Below, in pieces: positions 8,020 through 17,157 of a DNA stretch of 47,344 nt. Origin of the DNA: an uncultured Lentisphaeria bacterium (GTDB lineage: Bacteria > Verrucomicrobiota > Lentisphaeria > Victivallales > Victivallaceae); assembly GCA_937888615.1 (NCBI GenBank), contig CALABZ010000078.1, positions 1 through 47,344 of the forward strand, written 5' to 3'. A program made the translations under genes and the position numbers. A model generated the notes under the pieces. It did no database searches. It was given only the letters and a program-made list of their open reading frames with translations, and had not been told where the DNA came from. The stretch's first letter is position 1. Each line of letters opens with the position of its first letter.

Positions 8020-8988
8020 ATGGTGAAACTGGCGGAAATAGCGAAAGCTTCGGGGTTCTCTATCCCGGTGGTGTCGCGGGTTCTGAGTCCGAACCCGAAC
8101 ATTGAGGCCAAGATCGCGCCGAAAACCCGCGAGTTGATCCTCGAAACCGCCAAACGAATGAAGTACCGCCCGAACCGCAACGCCGAATTTCTGAAACGCG
8201 GCCAGAACCCGGTGATCGGGGTATTTCTGCCGCATTTCCGCAACAGCCTGATCGCAGATCTGGTGATGGGGATTTCGGAGGCGGCGCAGAAACACGGTTT
8301 TCCGGTGTCGTTTGCGTTTGAGACAAGTTTCGAGAACTACCGTAAATTCATAGAGGACACTAGCGGGCTCCGCAACTGCGGCATCATCACCTACCCGTAC
8401 TTCCAGGTAAACCAGGAAGCCGCGAAACTGATCGAAGGATATTGTCAGAATGGCGGCAAGATGGTGATGGTCAATGCCGATAAATCCCTTTACCGGGTGC
8501 CTCACGTCGGGATGGATGATCATTGCGGCGGACGAATAGCGGCGGAACATCTGCTGGAGCGCGGTTGCGAAGAATTCATCATTATTGAAGGCATCCCGGA
8601 ACGGCGCGACGGCTTTGCGGCGAAGTTGAAAGATGCGGGAATGGACTGCACCATTTGCCCTGAAACAATGGACAGTTACCGGATTGTCGTCGACCAATGC
8701 CGGAAGAGCGGGCGCAAGATCGGGATTTTCACCAGTGCCGACCGGATGGCGGCAACTCTTCACGGGTTGCTGCTTCAGGCGGGCATGGTTCCCGGCGAAC
8801 GCGTCAAGCTGATCGGCTACGACGATTTATTTCTGTCGCGGCACCTCGCACCGGCGCTGACGACGATTTTCCAGCCGTTCACCGAGGCCGGACGGCTGGC
8901 GGTGAATAAACTGGTCGATATCATCTACGACCGTCCGGCCGAGTCCGTCGCTCTGAAACCCGAATTGATTGTCCGTAAAACAACTTAA
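8020..8988 (+). CDS. LacI-family transcriptional regulator (cassette A)
   Basis: The 322-residue regulator has an N-terminal helix-turn-helix (residues 3-23, LAEIAKASGFSIPVVSRVLS) and the YRPN hinge approach at ~51-54. From ~65 onward it has a periplasmic-binding-protein-like sensor domain (VIGVFLPHFRNSLIADLVMG). The C-terminus has the usual D-D-x-x-L-S-R-H-L-A-P-A-L-T-T-I and a final L-I-V-R-K. AAGGAG lies about 10 bases before the ATG. It is followed by a mini-pilin gene and a hydrolase-like gene, so it likely represses them and itself through the two operators at 7932-7995. The inducer is unknown but presumably a sugar released by the pathway. Confidence 0.92.
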   Translation: MVKLAEIAKASGFSIPVVSRVLSPNPNIEAKIAPKTRELILETAKRMKYRPNRNAEFLKRGQNPVIGVFLPHFRNSLIADLVMGISEAAQKHGFPVSFAFETSFENYRKFIEDTSGLRNCGIITYPYFQVNQEAAKLIEGYCQNGGKMVMVNADKSLYRVPHVGMDDHCGGRIAAEHLLERGCEEFIIIEGIPERRDGFAAKLKDAGMDCTICPETMDSYRIVVDQCRKSGRKIGIFTSADRMAATLHGLLLQAGMVPGERVKLIGYDDLFLSRHLAPALTTIFQPFTEAGRLAVNKLVDIIYDRPAESVALKPELIVRKTT

Positions 8989-9005
8989 CATGCAGGAACG
9001 AGGAT

Positions 9006-9149
9006 ATGAATACCAAGAGTTTAACACTTATTGAATTAATTATTGTTATCACTATAATTTTAATTCTAAACGCCGGACGCGAAATCACCGTCCGGAACGA
9101 TTTAAAACTGAAAATTACCGGCAAAGCATTTGCACTCGCGTTGAAATGA
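9006..9149 (+). CDS. 47-residue mini-pilin: prepilin N-terminus with almost no globular domain
   Basis: This short ORF starts MNTKSLTLIELIIVITIILIL, the prepilin cleavage site and hydrophobic helix seen in the full-length pseudopilins here, including the conserved T-L-I-E-L. It stops after 47 residues (ending GKAFALALK), with none of the usual globular domain or H-X9-DG motif. AGGA lies about 9 bases before the ATG. It sits 17 bases after the LacI gene and 120 bases before the hydrolase gene, exactly where full-size pilins sit in cassettes B and D. It may be a decayed remnant or a genuinely small membrane protein. The stop is not caused by an obvious frameshift, since no pilin-like sequence resumes downstream in other frames. 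Confidence 0.6.
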   Translation: MNTKSLTLIELIIVITIILILNAGREITVRNDLKLKITGKAFALALK

Positions 9150-9208
9150 ACCGGTCAGAACATCATTTACCCACCAGGTCGCGGTAATGGATTGCGGGTG
9201 TTCTTTTG

Positions 9209-9238
9209 TTGATAAATTCGCGCCTTTCGGCGTACATT
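9209..9238 (+). promoter_or_regulatory. Possible promoter of the cassette A hydrolase gene
   Basis: TTGATA (9209-9214) and TACATT (9233-9238) are 18 bases apart, with a small GC hairpin in the spacer. This could give the hydrolase gene its own start in addition to read-through from the LacI gene. Confidence 0.35.
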
Positions 9239-9269
9239 ATGTATCTCTTTGAAACAGAAAAGTAAATTT

Positions 9270-11223
9270 ATGGAAATGATGTATTCCGACGTCAATGATC
9301 TCTGCCGATTCTTGAAGTGTACCCCTCATGGCGAAAGCAATTCGCCGCTGATGCTCTATCCGGCTTATCCGGCGCTGGCGGGAAGTGCCGAAATCACCCG
9401 GGAATTTCTGGAGACAAACCGCGGGCGGAAAATTTTTGTTGAATACCCCGCCTCCGTTTATGGACTCGAATTCGGCGAACCCGAAAAAACCGTATTCGAA
9501 CGCACCGTCATCGCTTCCGCTGAACTCGGCACGCCCGGCGCCATCCTGGTCCAGCACGGATGCTGGTTCCAAAAACAGCGTCAAGCCGTTGTTGGTTTCC
9601 GCTAAAGCGGCCGGATATCGTCACGCCGTTTACGGCATTCCCGAAAATGCCGTGCCGCTGCTCTTCGTCCATCCCGATTACCCGGACGTGATGATCGCGG
9701 CGACCGGGTTCAGCAATTTTTACCGCGCCCGCTACGCCCCGGTCGCCGACTGGCGCCGCATCTGGAACTATATCCTCGGCTGGCTCGGCTCCGACCAAAC
9801 CCTGCCCGAATGGGAAATGGCCGTCCACCCGGCGTTCGGTCCCGGTGACACGCTCCCGGAACAGGCCGAGCTCGACGCTTTCGCCAAATCGGTGGACTGG
9901 TTCAGCACCAACGCATTGGCACTGCACACCGAACTGCTGGTGGGCGAGGGATACGATTCGGTCGTCGACAGCGCCGGACGGCAGAAGCCCCGCACCAAGA
10001 CCCGCGGCGACTGCACCGGCGAAACCGCTCTCGTTTTCGCCTGCGACTGGACGTTGAACCGTAATCCCGCGTCCCGCGACACCTGCGGCCGGATCATGGA
10101 TCATCTCTTCAATTCTCCGGAACTCTGCTGTCTCGACCCTCAGAATCCGTGTTACGGCATGTTGAATTTCTATGAAAACCTGCCGACGTTCTACGGGGAC
10201 GACAGTTGCCGGGCCATGATGGGCTGTCTGGCCTCTGCAGAACTGTTGAACGATTCCGGCTGGGACCGCAAAATCCTGCGTTGCCTGCTCTCCTGTCTGC
10301 GGACCACCGGCCCGCAGGGGTTTCGCATAGTAAACCTGCAATGGCCCGCCAGTTTCAAAAACGGCGCGAGCTGGGACCATTACCATCGGAGCGAATGCTA
10401 CAATTACCGTCCTCACAGCCAGGCATGGATGTGGGCCGCCTATTTGCTGGCGTGGCGCTTGAGCGGGCATAGGGAGTTCCTCGATTCCGCCCGCGAGGGC
10501 ATCCACCGCCTGATGGCGGGCTACCCCGAGAATATTCGCTGGACCAATGGTTTCTCGCAGGAAATTGCGCGGATGCTGTTGCCGCTGGCGTTGCTGGTCC
10601 GGGCGGAAGATACCCCGGAACACCGCGCCATGTTCGAGCGTATATGGCACGATGCCGAAAATCTTCTGGAGGACTGCGGCGCCATGCGCGAAATCATGGG
10701 CGATATCAAAAACGGCATGTATCCTTCGCCCCGCAGCAACGAGGAATACGGTACCACCGAGGCCGCATTGATTCAGGAGAACGGCGATCCCTGCTGCGAT
10801 CTGCTCTACACGGTCAATTTCGCCTTCGTAGGGCTTCATGAGGCCTCGTTCGCGTTCGACAATCCCGCCTATCGCCGCGCCGCCGACAAAATGGCCGGTT
10901 TTCTGGTCCGTATCCAGGCGGCAAGCACCCAACAACCCTATTTGAACGGCGCGTGGCTGCGCGGATTCGACTGGGAACTATGGGATTACTGGGGCAGTTC
11001 GGCGGACAGCGGCTGGGGCGCATGGAGCGTAGAAACCGGCTGGACCAACAGTTGGATCGCTTCGACATTCGCCCTGCGCAAACTCGATAAAGGATTATTC
11101 GACCTGGTCACGCCCCTGCGTTACCGGAATATTCTGCCGGAATTGCTCAAAGAAATGTCGGTGGTTCACCCGTTGCCCGGATACGCCGCGATCCCCGCCG
11201 TCCAGGCGCCCGGCGTGCTTTAG
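9270..11223 (+). pseudogene. Hydrolase-like (alpha/alpha)6-type protein, interrupted by a +1 frameshift
   Basis: The product would be about 650 residues but is split between two frames. The first frame reads from ATG 9270 (MEMMYSDVNDL) to LVQHGCWFQ. A second frame continues QNSVKPLLVSAKAAGYRH and runs to 11223. Removing one A from the A5 run at 9571-9575 joins them smoothly. The N-terminal ~170 residues look like an alpha/beta domain. The rest is helix-rich with many Trp/Tyr/His residues (WDHYHRSECYNYRPHSQAWMW), as in (alpha/alpha)6 glycosidases and lyases. I cannot name the family. No signal peptide is visible, unlike the hydrolases of the other cassettes. A TTG at 9249 is an alternative start, and the ribosome binding site is weak. 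The long intact 3' frame suggests a recent mutation or a sequence error rather than old decay. Confidence 0.7.
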
Positions 11224-11252
11224 GGGAGTTTCAGCGGGGGGAGGCCTGTTAC

Positions 11253-13916
11253 TTACGCGAGGGACTTGATCAGCTCTTCCACACGGGCGAGCTTTTCTTT
11301 CAATCCGTCGAGGTGTTCCTGGGCTTCTTTCACGACCTTTTCCGGGGCTTTAGCAAGGAATCCGGGATTGGACAGCTTGCCTTCGGAACCGCGAATCCAG
11401 CCTTCGAGCTGTTTCTTCTGGACTTCGAGTTTTTTCAGTTCGGCGTCCACGTCGATCAACCCTTTCAGCGGCAAGTAGATGGTGCCGATATGGGCCAGGA
11501 TCGACGGCGCGGCTCCCTGCGAAACATCGTAATCGGCGGTGTCGATGGTGATGGTTTCGGCGTTGGTCAGGAATTTCAGCGAATCGATTTCGTCGTTCAG
11601 GAAAGCGGCGGCTTCCGGGCTCACGACTTTGATGAAGTAATCGACCTTGCGGCTCAACGGAATTTCATAGGACGCTTTCAAGTTACGGGCGGCGCTGGCC
11701 AGTTCGAATTTACCGGCCACCATCGCCATCAACTGTTCATCCACGCCCGGGACCTGCAGGATGGTTTCGGAGGTCGGGAACTGCGCCATCATGATGCTTT
11801 CGTTATCGCCGAGATAACCCATCTGGTGTGCCAGCTCTTCGGTGATGAACGGCATGAACGGATGCAGAATCAACAGGATATGCCAGATGGCATAGTCAAG
11901 CACGGCCATCGCCTGTTCGGATTCTTCGCCACCGGCCCGCAACCGGACCTTTTCGGACTCGATAAAGAGGTCGCAGAAGTTGCTCCAGACCACATCGTAA
12001 ATCTGGTGCACCGCCTGGTCGAAACGGTATTCGGCGAGGAGGCTGTTGACGTTTACGGTCATCTGGTTGATCTGGGCGAGAATCCATTTTTCGTCCGGCG
12101 TGAGCTTGCTCAAATCAATGCCGCCGAGGTCATGGAACAACTTGACGGCTTCGCCCTGCATCCTGCGGAAACGGCAGGCGTTCCAGAGTTTGTTGGCAAA
12201 GTTACGGCCGATTTCGCATTTTTCATTGCTGTAACGGATATCGACGCCGATCGGGGCGATGTAGATGATCGAGAAACGGAGTGCGTCCGCGCCGTAAGTA
12301 TCCATCACGTCCAGCGGGTCCGGGGAGTTGCCGAGCGATTTGGAAAGCTTGCGGCCAAGTTCGTCGCGGATGATACTGGTGAAATAAACGTTTTTGAACG
12401 GCAGTCCGCCGGCGAACTCATATCCGGCCATGATCATGCGGGCAACCCAGAAGAAAATGATGTCGGGCCCCGTGACCAGGTCGGTGGTCGGGTAGAAAAA
12501 TTTAAGTTCCGGAGTCTTTTCCGGCCAGCCCATTACCGAGAACGGCCACAGCCAGGAGCTGAACCAGGTATCAAGCACGTCCTCTTCCTGCCGCCAGTTT
12601 TCGATATCGGCGGGGGCGTCGACCCCCACGTACATTTCGCCGGTCTGCTTGTGGTACCAGGCCGGAATGCGGTGTCCCCACCAGATCTGGCGGCTGATGC
12701 ACCAGTCTTTGATGTTTTCCATCCAGTGAAAATAGGTTTTTGCCCAGCGTTCGGGGTAGAATTTGATATCGCCGTCCTGAACGGCCTTGACGGCGGGCTT
12801 GGCGAGTTCGCCCATGCGGGCGAACCACTGTTCGCTGACCAGCGTTTCGATCGGCACGTCGCCGCGTTCGGAATAACCGACAGCATGGACGATATCCTCG
12901 ATCTTGACCATCAGCCCGAGTTCTTCGAGCATGGCTATGGCTTTTTTGCGGGCCTCGAAACGGTCGAGCCCTTCGAATTCAGGACCGGCGGACGCGTTCA
13001 GGGTGGCGTTCTGATTCATGATATTGATGAACGGCAACTTGTGACGCAGACCGACTTCATAGTCGTTCGGGTCATGTGCCGGGGTGATTTTCACGACCCC
13101 GGTTCCCTTGGCCGGGTCGGCATGCTGGTCGCCGATGATCGGGATTTTGCGGTTGGTCAGCGGCAGGTCGACGGTTTTGCCGATCAGGTGCCTGTAGCGT
13201 TCGTCGTCGGGATGGACCGCCACGGCGGTGTCGCCGAACATGGTTTCAGGGCGGGTGGTGGCGATAATCAGCGCGCCGCTGCCGTCGCTCAACGGATATT
13301 TATAATGATAGAATTTGCCGCCGACTTCCTTGTAGATGACTTCTTCGTCGGAAAGCGCGGTTTTGGAGAGCGGGCACCAGTTGATCATGCGGCATCCACG
13401 ATAGACGTAACCCTTGTTGTAGAGTTCGACGAACACTTTGCGGACGGCGTAGCTCAGGCCCTCGTCCATGGTGAAGCGTTCGCGTTCCCAGTCGCAGGAC
13501 GCGCCAAGGCGGCGAAGCTGCTTGATGATGGTGCCGCCGTATTGACTGCGCCATTCCCAGACGCGGTTGATAAAGGCTTCGCGGCCGAGGTGGTCGCGGG
13601 TGATGTTTTCCTTTTCGAGCATGACGCGCTCGACCTTGCGCTCGGTGGCGAGGCCGGCGTGGTCGGTGCCGGGGAACCAGCTCACTTCATGGCCGAGCAT
13701 GCGGTGCCAGCGGACGAGGATGTCCTGAAGCGTGTTGTTGAGCACGTGCCCGAGGTGAAGAACGCCGGTGACGTTCGGAGGCGGGATCACGACGGAATAG
13801 GGTTGTTTGCCTTCGGTGGGTTTGCCGTGAAAATAACCGCGATCTTCCCAGATCGGGTACCATTTTTTTTCGATATCGCCGGGTTCGTATGCCCTCGGCA
13901 TTTCTTCCATGCTCAT
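11253..13916 (-). CDS. valS: Valyl-tRNA synthetase
   Basis: The 887-residue class I synthetase charges tRNA-Val in the cytoplasm. PPNVTGVLHLGHVLN gives the HIGH motif (HLGH, residues 54-57), and KLSKS (523-527) is the KMSKS loop. The editing domain includes the TTRPETMFGDTAV segment (~220-232) and GTDHAGLATE (~83-92). The C-terminus is the anticodon-binding domain plus a ~65-residue coiled-coil tail rich in Lys/Glu (LKKLEVQKKQLEGW). The length is normal for bacterial ValS. GGAG precedes the first ATG by 7 bases; a second Met two codons later is less likely. It has its own promoter, with no T-box-like leader (the leader is only ~30 nt). Confidence 0.97.
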   Translation of the reverse strand: MSMEEMPRAYEPGDIEKKWYPIWEDRGYFHGKPTEGKQPYSVVIPPPNVTGVLHLGHVLNNTLQDILVRWHRMLGHEVSWFPGTDHAGLATERKVERVMLEKENITRDHLGREAFINRVWEWRSQYGGTIIKQLRRLGASCDWERERFTMDEGLSYAVRKVFVELYNKGYVYRGCRMINWCPLSKTALSDEEVIYKEVGGKFYHYKYPLSDGSGALIIATTRPETMFGDTAVAVHPDDERYRHLIGKTVDLPLTNRKIPIIGDQHADPAKGTGVVKITPAHDPNDYEVGLRHKLPFINIMNQNATLNASAGPEFEGLDRFEARKKAIAMLEELGLMVKIEDIVHAVGYSERGDVPIETLVSEQWFARMGELAKPAVKAVQDGDIKFYPERWAKTYFHWMENIKDWCISRQIWWGHRIPAWYHKQTGEMYVGVDAPADIENWRQEEDVLDTWFSSWLWPFSVMGWPEKTPELKFFYPTTDLVTGPDIIFFWVARMIMAGYEFAGGLPFKNVYFTSIIRDELGRKLSKSLGNSPDPLDVMDTYGADALRFSIIYIAPIGVDIRYSNEKCEIGRNFANKLWNACRFRRMQGEAVKLFHDLGGIDLSKLTPDEKWILAQINQMTVNVNSLLAEYRFDQAVHQIYDVVWSNFCDLFIESEKVRLRAGGEESEQAMAVLDYAIWHILLILHPFMPFITEELAHQMGYLGDNESIMMAQFPTSETILQVPGVDEQLMAMVAGKFELASAARNLKASYEIPLSRKVDYFIKVVSPEAAAFLNDEIDSLKFLTNAETITIDTADYDVSQGAAPSILAHIGTIYLPLKGLIDVDAELKKLEVQKKQLEGWIRGSEGKLSNPGFLAKAPEKVVKEAQEHLDGLKEKLARVEELIKSLA

Positions 13917-13951
13917 CTTATTCTCCGTTAACTGTTAAACTTCATCCGGGT

Positions 13952-13980
13952 AATATATCATCGCAAAAGAGGTTTGACAA
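13952..13980 (-). promoter_or_regulatory. valS promoter
   Basis: On the minus strand TTGTCA (13975-13980) and TATATT (13952-13957) are 17 bases apart, about 35 bases upstream of the valS start. Confidence 0.65.
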
Positions 13981-14080
13981 GCCGCTTTTTGCGTTTACAC
14001 GGCCTTAATGAAAATAAAACGGCGGGGCGTTGACATATGGAAATCAATGACGGCTTCAGCTTTTGGCTGTCTGTCGAATC

Positions 14081-14113
14081 AAAAAAAAGAGCGGTTTGCG
14101 CCGCTCTTTTTTT
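14081..14113 (-). terminator. Bidirectional intrinsic terminator between cassette B and valS
   Basis: GAGCGG (14089-14094) pairs with CCGCTC (14101-14106) across a 6-nt loop. The stem is extended by an A-tract on the left and a T-tract on the right, so it works on both strands. It ends the cassette B transcript 22 bases after the stop at 14136. Confidence 0.9.
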
Positions 14114-14135
14114 GATAGGTTCTTCCAAACCGTAT

Positions 14136-16013
14136 TTATTTCTGCACCAGGATATTTTCCGGCGCAGTCGAGACCAGAGGGGGCAACGGAGCTCCCAGAC
14201 GAAACCGGAAATCTTCACGGACATAAGGGAAGCGCAGTTTCCATATTTCCGCTTTTGAGGCGTCGCGGCGTGCAGCGGATAACTGATAAAGGTTCGGTTG
14301 GGGTTTGCTGACGGCGGCGGTTTTTCCATCGGGGGAGATCAGGGCGGCGGCGACCGGCTCGCCGACGTCCGGCATGACTTCCACCTTGACTGTTTCAACA
14401 CCGGCCGGTACCAGAAAATAGAATTCAGCCCCCGAGGCGACGAACATTCCCGTTCGGGTATCGACCCAGACCGCCTGCCCGGGATGCCCGGACGCCAATT
14501 CCAGCGTCTGTCCTCCGGTGTTGATTTCAAACAACCGGATACCTGACGCGGAAGTTTTCAGGTCATAGCTGAATTCCGGCTTCGTGATTCGGAATTGGTC
14601 CACCGGTGTGCCGACCGCGTCTTTTACCTCAACCTGGATGTTCAGCGGGGCTTTCGATACCTGTTTGGCCTTGAATTTCAGTGTCAGCGGTTTGTTCGTC
14701 TCGACATATTGGAGCAGTTTGAATTTGCCGCGAAAACGCTTGCTGGCGGCGTTTCGGCCATTTTCAGCGAGCGGCTTCAAATTCCCCGGGTCCAGCGACA
14801 GGGTTTTGAAGTTCAGCAATTCAGGATTTGCCTGATTCGCCGCAATAAACGTCTCGAAATTAAAGTTTTTTTCTACTCCGTTCGCCTGCAGCAGATTCAA
14901 GTCGCCGCCTATGGTGGAGAGCCCCCCACCCGACAGGTTCGCGAAACCGAATGCCGGTTTGTTTCCGGTTTTCAGGGTCGTTCCTTCGAAAGTCAGTCCG
15001 CCGAAGTCGACCGGCAGCGAAGAACTCAACTGAATAGCATTTCCATGAGCGCCGCGGTTATCCAGGATGCAGTCTTTGAACTTCATCTCAAAGCCGCCTT
15101 TCAGTAGATTATTGATCAATGCCACGCCGCTTTTCGCACCGGTGAATTCGCATCGCTCGAAAACCACCGATCCTTTCACCGGCGTCACGGTCCGGCTGGC
15201 GATCGAAAACAGCACCGGAGCCCCGCCGTCGAAGCGGCAGTCCCTGAACTGTACCGAAACCGGTTTTGAATTTGCGGTCAGTACGCCGACGCTTATGCAC
15301 ACACCAAGGACATTATTTTTGAAAACCGTGTTCTCAATCACGCAGTCGGCGATCCACTCGTCCGCGCTGTTCGGTTCAAAATCAATTCCAGCCGCGGGAG
15401 CGGTTCCCGAAGTATTGTTGAATTGGCAATTTTTGATCCGCAGTCCATCCACGCTGATAATGCTGATCCCCTGGCGGTGATGATCGACGGCAATCACGTT
15501 TTCAATCGTTATGTTGCGACAGCCCGGAGTCCGCCGTCCGTTACTGATGTAAATACCGTCTCCGCCGCTGCCTTCCAGTTTCAGATCGCGGATAACGACA
15601 TTTTCGCACCCGCGCAGGCTGAGCGAGTTCCGCCATTCCGAATGCAGATAACGCGATTCGTCCTGATAGTCGGCCTTGTTCATCTTTAAAACGGCATTTC
15701 CTTCGCCCCGTATGGTGATGTTGGCGGCGTCCCATGCTTGAAAAAAGCAGTCGTTGCGCCCTTTGAAAGCCCCCGGCAATGCTCGTAACACAACTCCGTC
15801 GGCAAAAACCAGTTCGAGGTCGGAACGCAGTGCAATCGGGCCGACCAGCCAGTCGCTGCCGGTATTGTCCACCACGATCTTCCGTGCTCCAGAGTCAATC
15901 GCTTTCTGAAGACAGGCGGTGGCGTCTTTCGGGTCAAATCCCCATTGGGATGCATTTTCAGCCATTGCACCGGACATAAACGCGTAACAGAAAAGAATCC
16001 AGATATATTTCAT
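14136..16013 (-). CDS. Secreted right-handed beta-helix protein, polysaccharide lyase/GH28-like (cassette B)
   Basis: The 625-residue protein has a Sec signal peptide (MKYIWILFCYAFMSGAMA|E). It then has a region typical of pectate-lyase-3/GH28-like folds (CLQKAIDSGARKIVVDNTGSD, LELVFADGVVLRA). Parallel beta-helix rungs span ~90-400 (NITIRGEGNAVLKM, NVVIRDLKLEGSGGDGIYI, NITIENVIAVDHHRQGISI, DGLRIKNCQF). The last ~200 residues are beta-sandwich-like and may bind carbohydrate or dock to the surface. The substrate is probably an acidic polysaccharide, but I see no diagnostic catalytic signature that fixes it. It lies 30 bases after the pseudopilin gene on the same strand and is very likely co-transcribed with it under the LacI-B regulator. 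Confidence 0.8.
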   Translation of the reverse strand: MKYIWILFCYAFMSGAMAENASQWGFDPKDATACLQKAIDSGARKIVVDNTGSDWLVGPIALRSDLELVFADGVVLRALPGAFKGRNDCFFQAWDAANITIRGEGNAVLKMNKADYQDESRYLHSEWRNSLSLRGCENVVIRDLKLEGSGGDGIYISNGRRTPGCRNITIENVIAVDHHRQGISIISVDGLRIKNCQFNNTSGTAPAAGIDFEPNSADEWIADCVIENTVFKNNVLGVCISVGVLTANSKPVSVQFRDCRFDGGAPVLFSIASRTVTPVKGSVVFERCEFTGAKSGVALINNLLKGGFEMKFKDCILDNRGAHGNAIQLSSSLPVDFGGLTFEGTTLKTGNKPAFGFANLSGGGLSTIGGDLNLLQANGVEKNFNFETFIAANQANPELLNFKTLSLDPGNLKPLAENGRNAASKRFRGKFKLLQYVETNKPLTLKFKAKQVSKAPLNIQVEVKDAVGTPVDQFRITKPEFSYDLKTSASGIRLFEINTGGQTLELASGHPGQAVWVDTRTGMFVASGAEFYFLVPAGVETVKVEVMPDVGEPVAAALISPDGKTAAVSKPQPNLYQLSAARRDASKAEIWKLRFPYVREDFRFRLGAPLPPLVSTAPENILVQK

Positions 16014-16043
16014 TATTTCACTCCTATGATAAATGATTTTTTT

Positions 16044-16874
16044 TCAATTCAATTCCGGAGAGGGGCCGAACCAGCGTCCGTAAACCGCACAGGAAATATG
16101 ATCGCTGGCCCCCAGCTTCATCATTCCGAGATTAAAGCCGGAGGTCAAAACTTCTCCGCCGATATATAACAGGTTAACCCTGCCCTGATGGGCTTCCAGA
16201 GAAGAAGTCGCCGGACTGTTATAATAAAAATCCAGAGCGGATACCGCGTTTACCCTTACCGAATCTTCAAGTTTTCCCGAATTGGTTATTCTGCCGGACA
16301 GGGAAGCGACACGAGGGCTGATACTTCCGAGATTCAGCCAATTATACTGGGAATATTGCCGGTATGGGTCCACGTAACAATACGTGGAAGCCGCATTGTC
16401 GCCATTGTACCCCCAGCGATAGTCGACGGAGGTTCCTTCCATTGATTTCCAGCGGGTGGTTTTTTCCATCCCCGGACAATAATAGACTTCCGGACGTTTC
16501 TGCTTCATGGCCAGGTCGGCGCTGCCGTCGGGGACTTTATAATCGACGACTTTCAATTTGCCAAGGCCGATCCAGCGGTCGCTTCGAATGATAAAGTTAT
16601 AATAGGTGTTGATTGCCTTGTCCCCGTTGTTATCCGGAAGCATGGCGTCATAATCTCCGGCATACATGTTCAGCGACAGGCCGATCTGTTTGAGGTTTCC
16701 CTTGCAGACCGCCAGTTGCGCTTTTTCGCGGGCGCTGTTCAGCGCCGGCAGCAGCATTGCTGCAAGGATAGCGATAATTGCTATCACTACAAGAAGCTCT
16801 ATAAGTGTGAATTGTGAACGAAATACGGTGGTTCTGTCAGGTATGGGTCCTGCAAAATTAAATCTTGTTTTCAT
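16044..16874 (-). CDS. Orphan pseudopilin with long leader and degenerate C-terminal motif (cassette B)
   Basis: The 276-residue prepilin-like protein has an unusually long leader (about 21 residues, MKTRFNFAGPIPDRTTVFRSQ) before FTLIELLVVIAIIAILAAMLLPALN. The N-terminal helix and the CKGNLKQIGLSLNMYAGDYD segment are standard. At ~240-255 the family H-X9-DG-H element is altered: AHQGRVNLLYIGGEV has GGE where other copies have DGH. The residue before the cleavage site is Gln. It precedes the beta-helix gene by 30 bases. The first Met has AGGAG about 8 bases upstream, supporting the long leader. The role is inferred as a pseudopilin dedicated to the partner hydrolase. Confidence 0.9.
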   Translation of the reverse strand: MKTRFNFAGPIPDRTTVFRSQFTLIELLVVIAIIAILAAMLLPALNSAREKAQLAVCKGNLKQIGLSLNMYAGDYDAMLPDNNGDKAINTYYNFIIRSDRWIGLGKLKVVDYKVPDGSADLAMKQKRPEVYYCPGMEKTTRWKSMEGTSVDYRWGYNGDNAASTYCYVDPYRQYSQYNWLNLGSISPRVASLSGRITNSGKLEDSVRVNAVSALDFYYNSPATSSLEAHQGRVNLLYIGGEVLTSGFNLGMMKLGASDHISCAVYGRWFGPSPELN

Positions 16875-16943
16875 GATACTTCTCCTGTTTTTTTTAATTG
16901 GTTTCCATCAAAATTTATACATTAAACGATATTTATAATCGAT

Positions 16944-17067
16944 CAGGGTGAACCCTGCGAAAAACTCATGCTCTTTATTCTGGCAGGACGCTTTCTCCGC
17001 AGAGCGCCGTTCGCATCGACTTTTCCATCATGTTCGCCTTTGTAGTATCCCGAGAGAGGCGAACGGC
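16944..17067 (-). promoter_or_regulatory. Leader region of the cassette B pilin gene: palindrome and competing hairpins
   Basis: The 283-base gap between the LacI-B stop and the pilin start holds a 14-bp palindrome (CAGGGT-GA-ACCCTG, 16944-16957). It also has two mutually exclusive hairpins. One pairs 17006-17014 with 17059-17067 (9 bp), the other 17032-17039 with 17057-17064 (8 bp), and they share the same 3' arm. A TATAAA-like -10 lies next to the palindrome on the minus strand, but I see no good -35. This may be an operator and a folded 5' leader. Confidence 0.35.
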
Positions 17068-17157
17068 TGCCATTTTGTTGTCATGATTCTTCATGTTTGC
17101 TCAAATCATCCGCCGCATTCGTTTTCATATTACTATTGACACCACGTTGCTTTAAAC

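Noticed and set aside
9565..9580. Programmed -1 ribosomal frameshift in the cassette A hydrolase
   Set aside because: The needed shift is +1, the A5 run is not an X-XXY-YYZ heptamer in the right phase, and no stimulatory stem is evident.
11313..13931. 872-codon open frame on the plus strand opposite valS
   Set aside because: It mirrors the valS codon pattern; the minus frame has all synthetase motifs. Length comes from GC-rich codon bias, not from coding selection.
13926..14080. T-box riboswitch upstream of valS
   Set aside because: The promoter lies about 35 bases from the start codon, so the leader is too short for a T-box.
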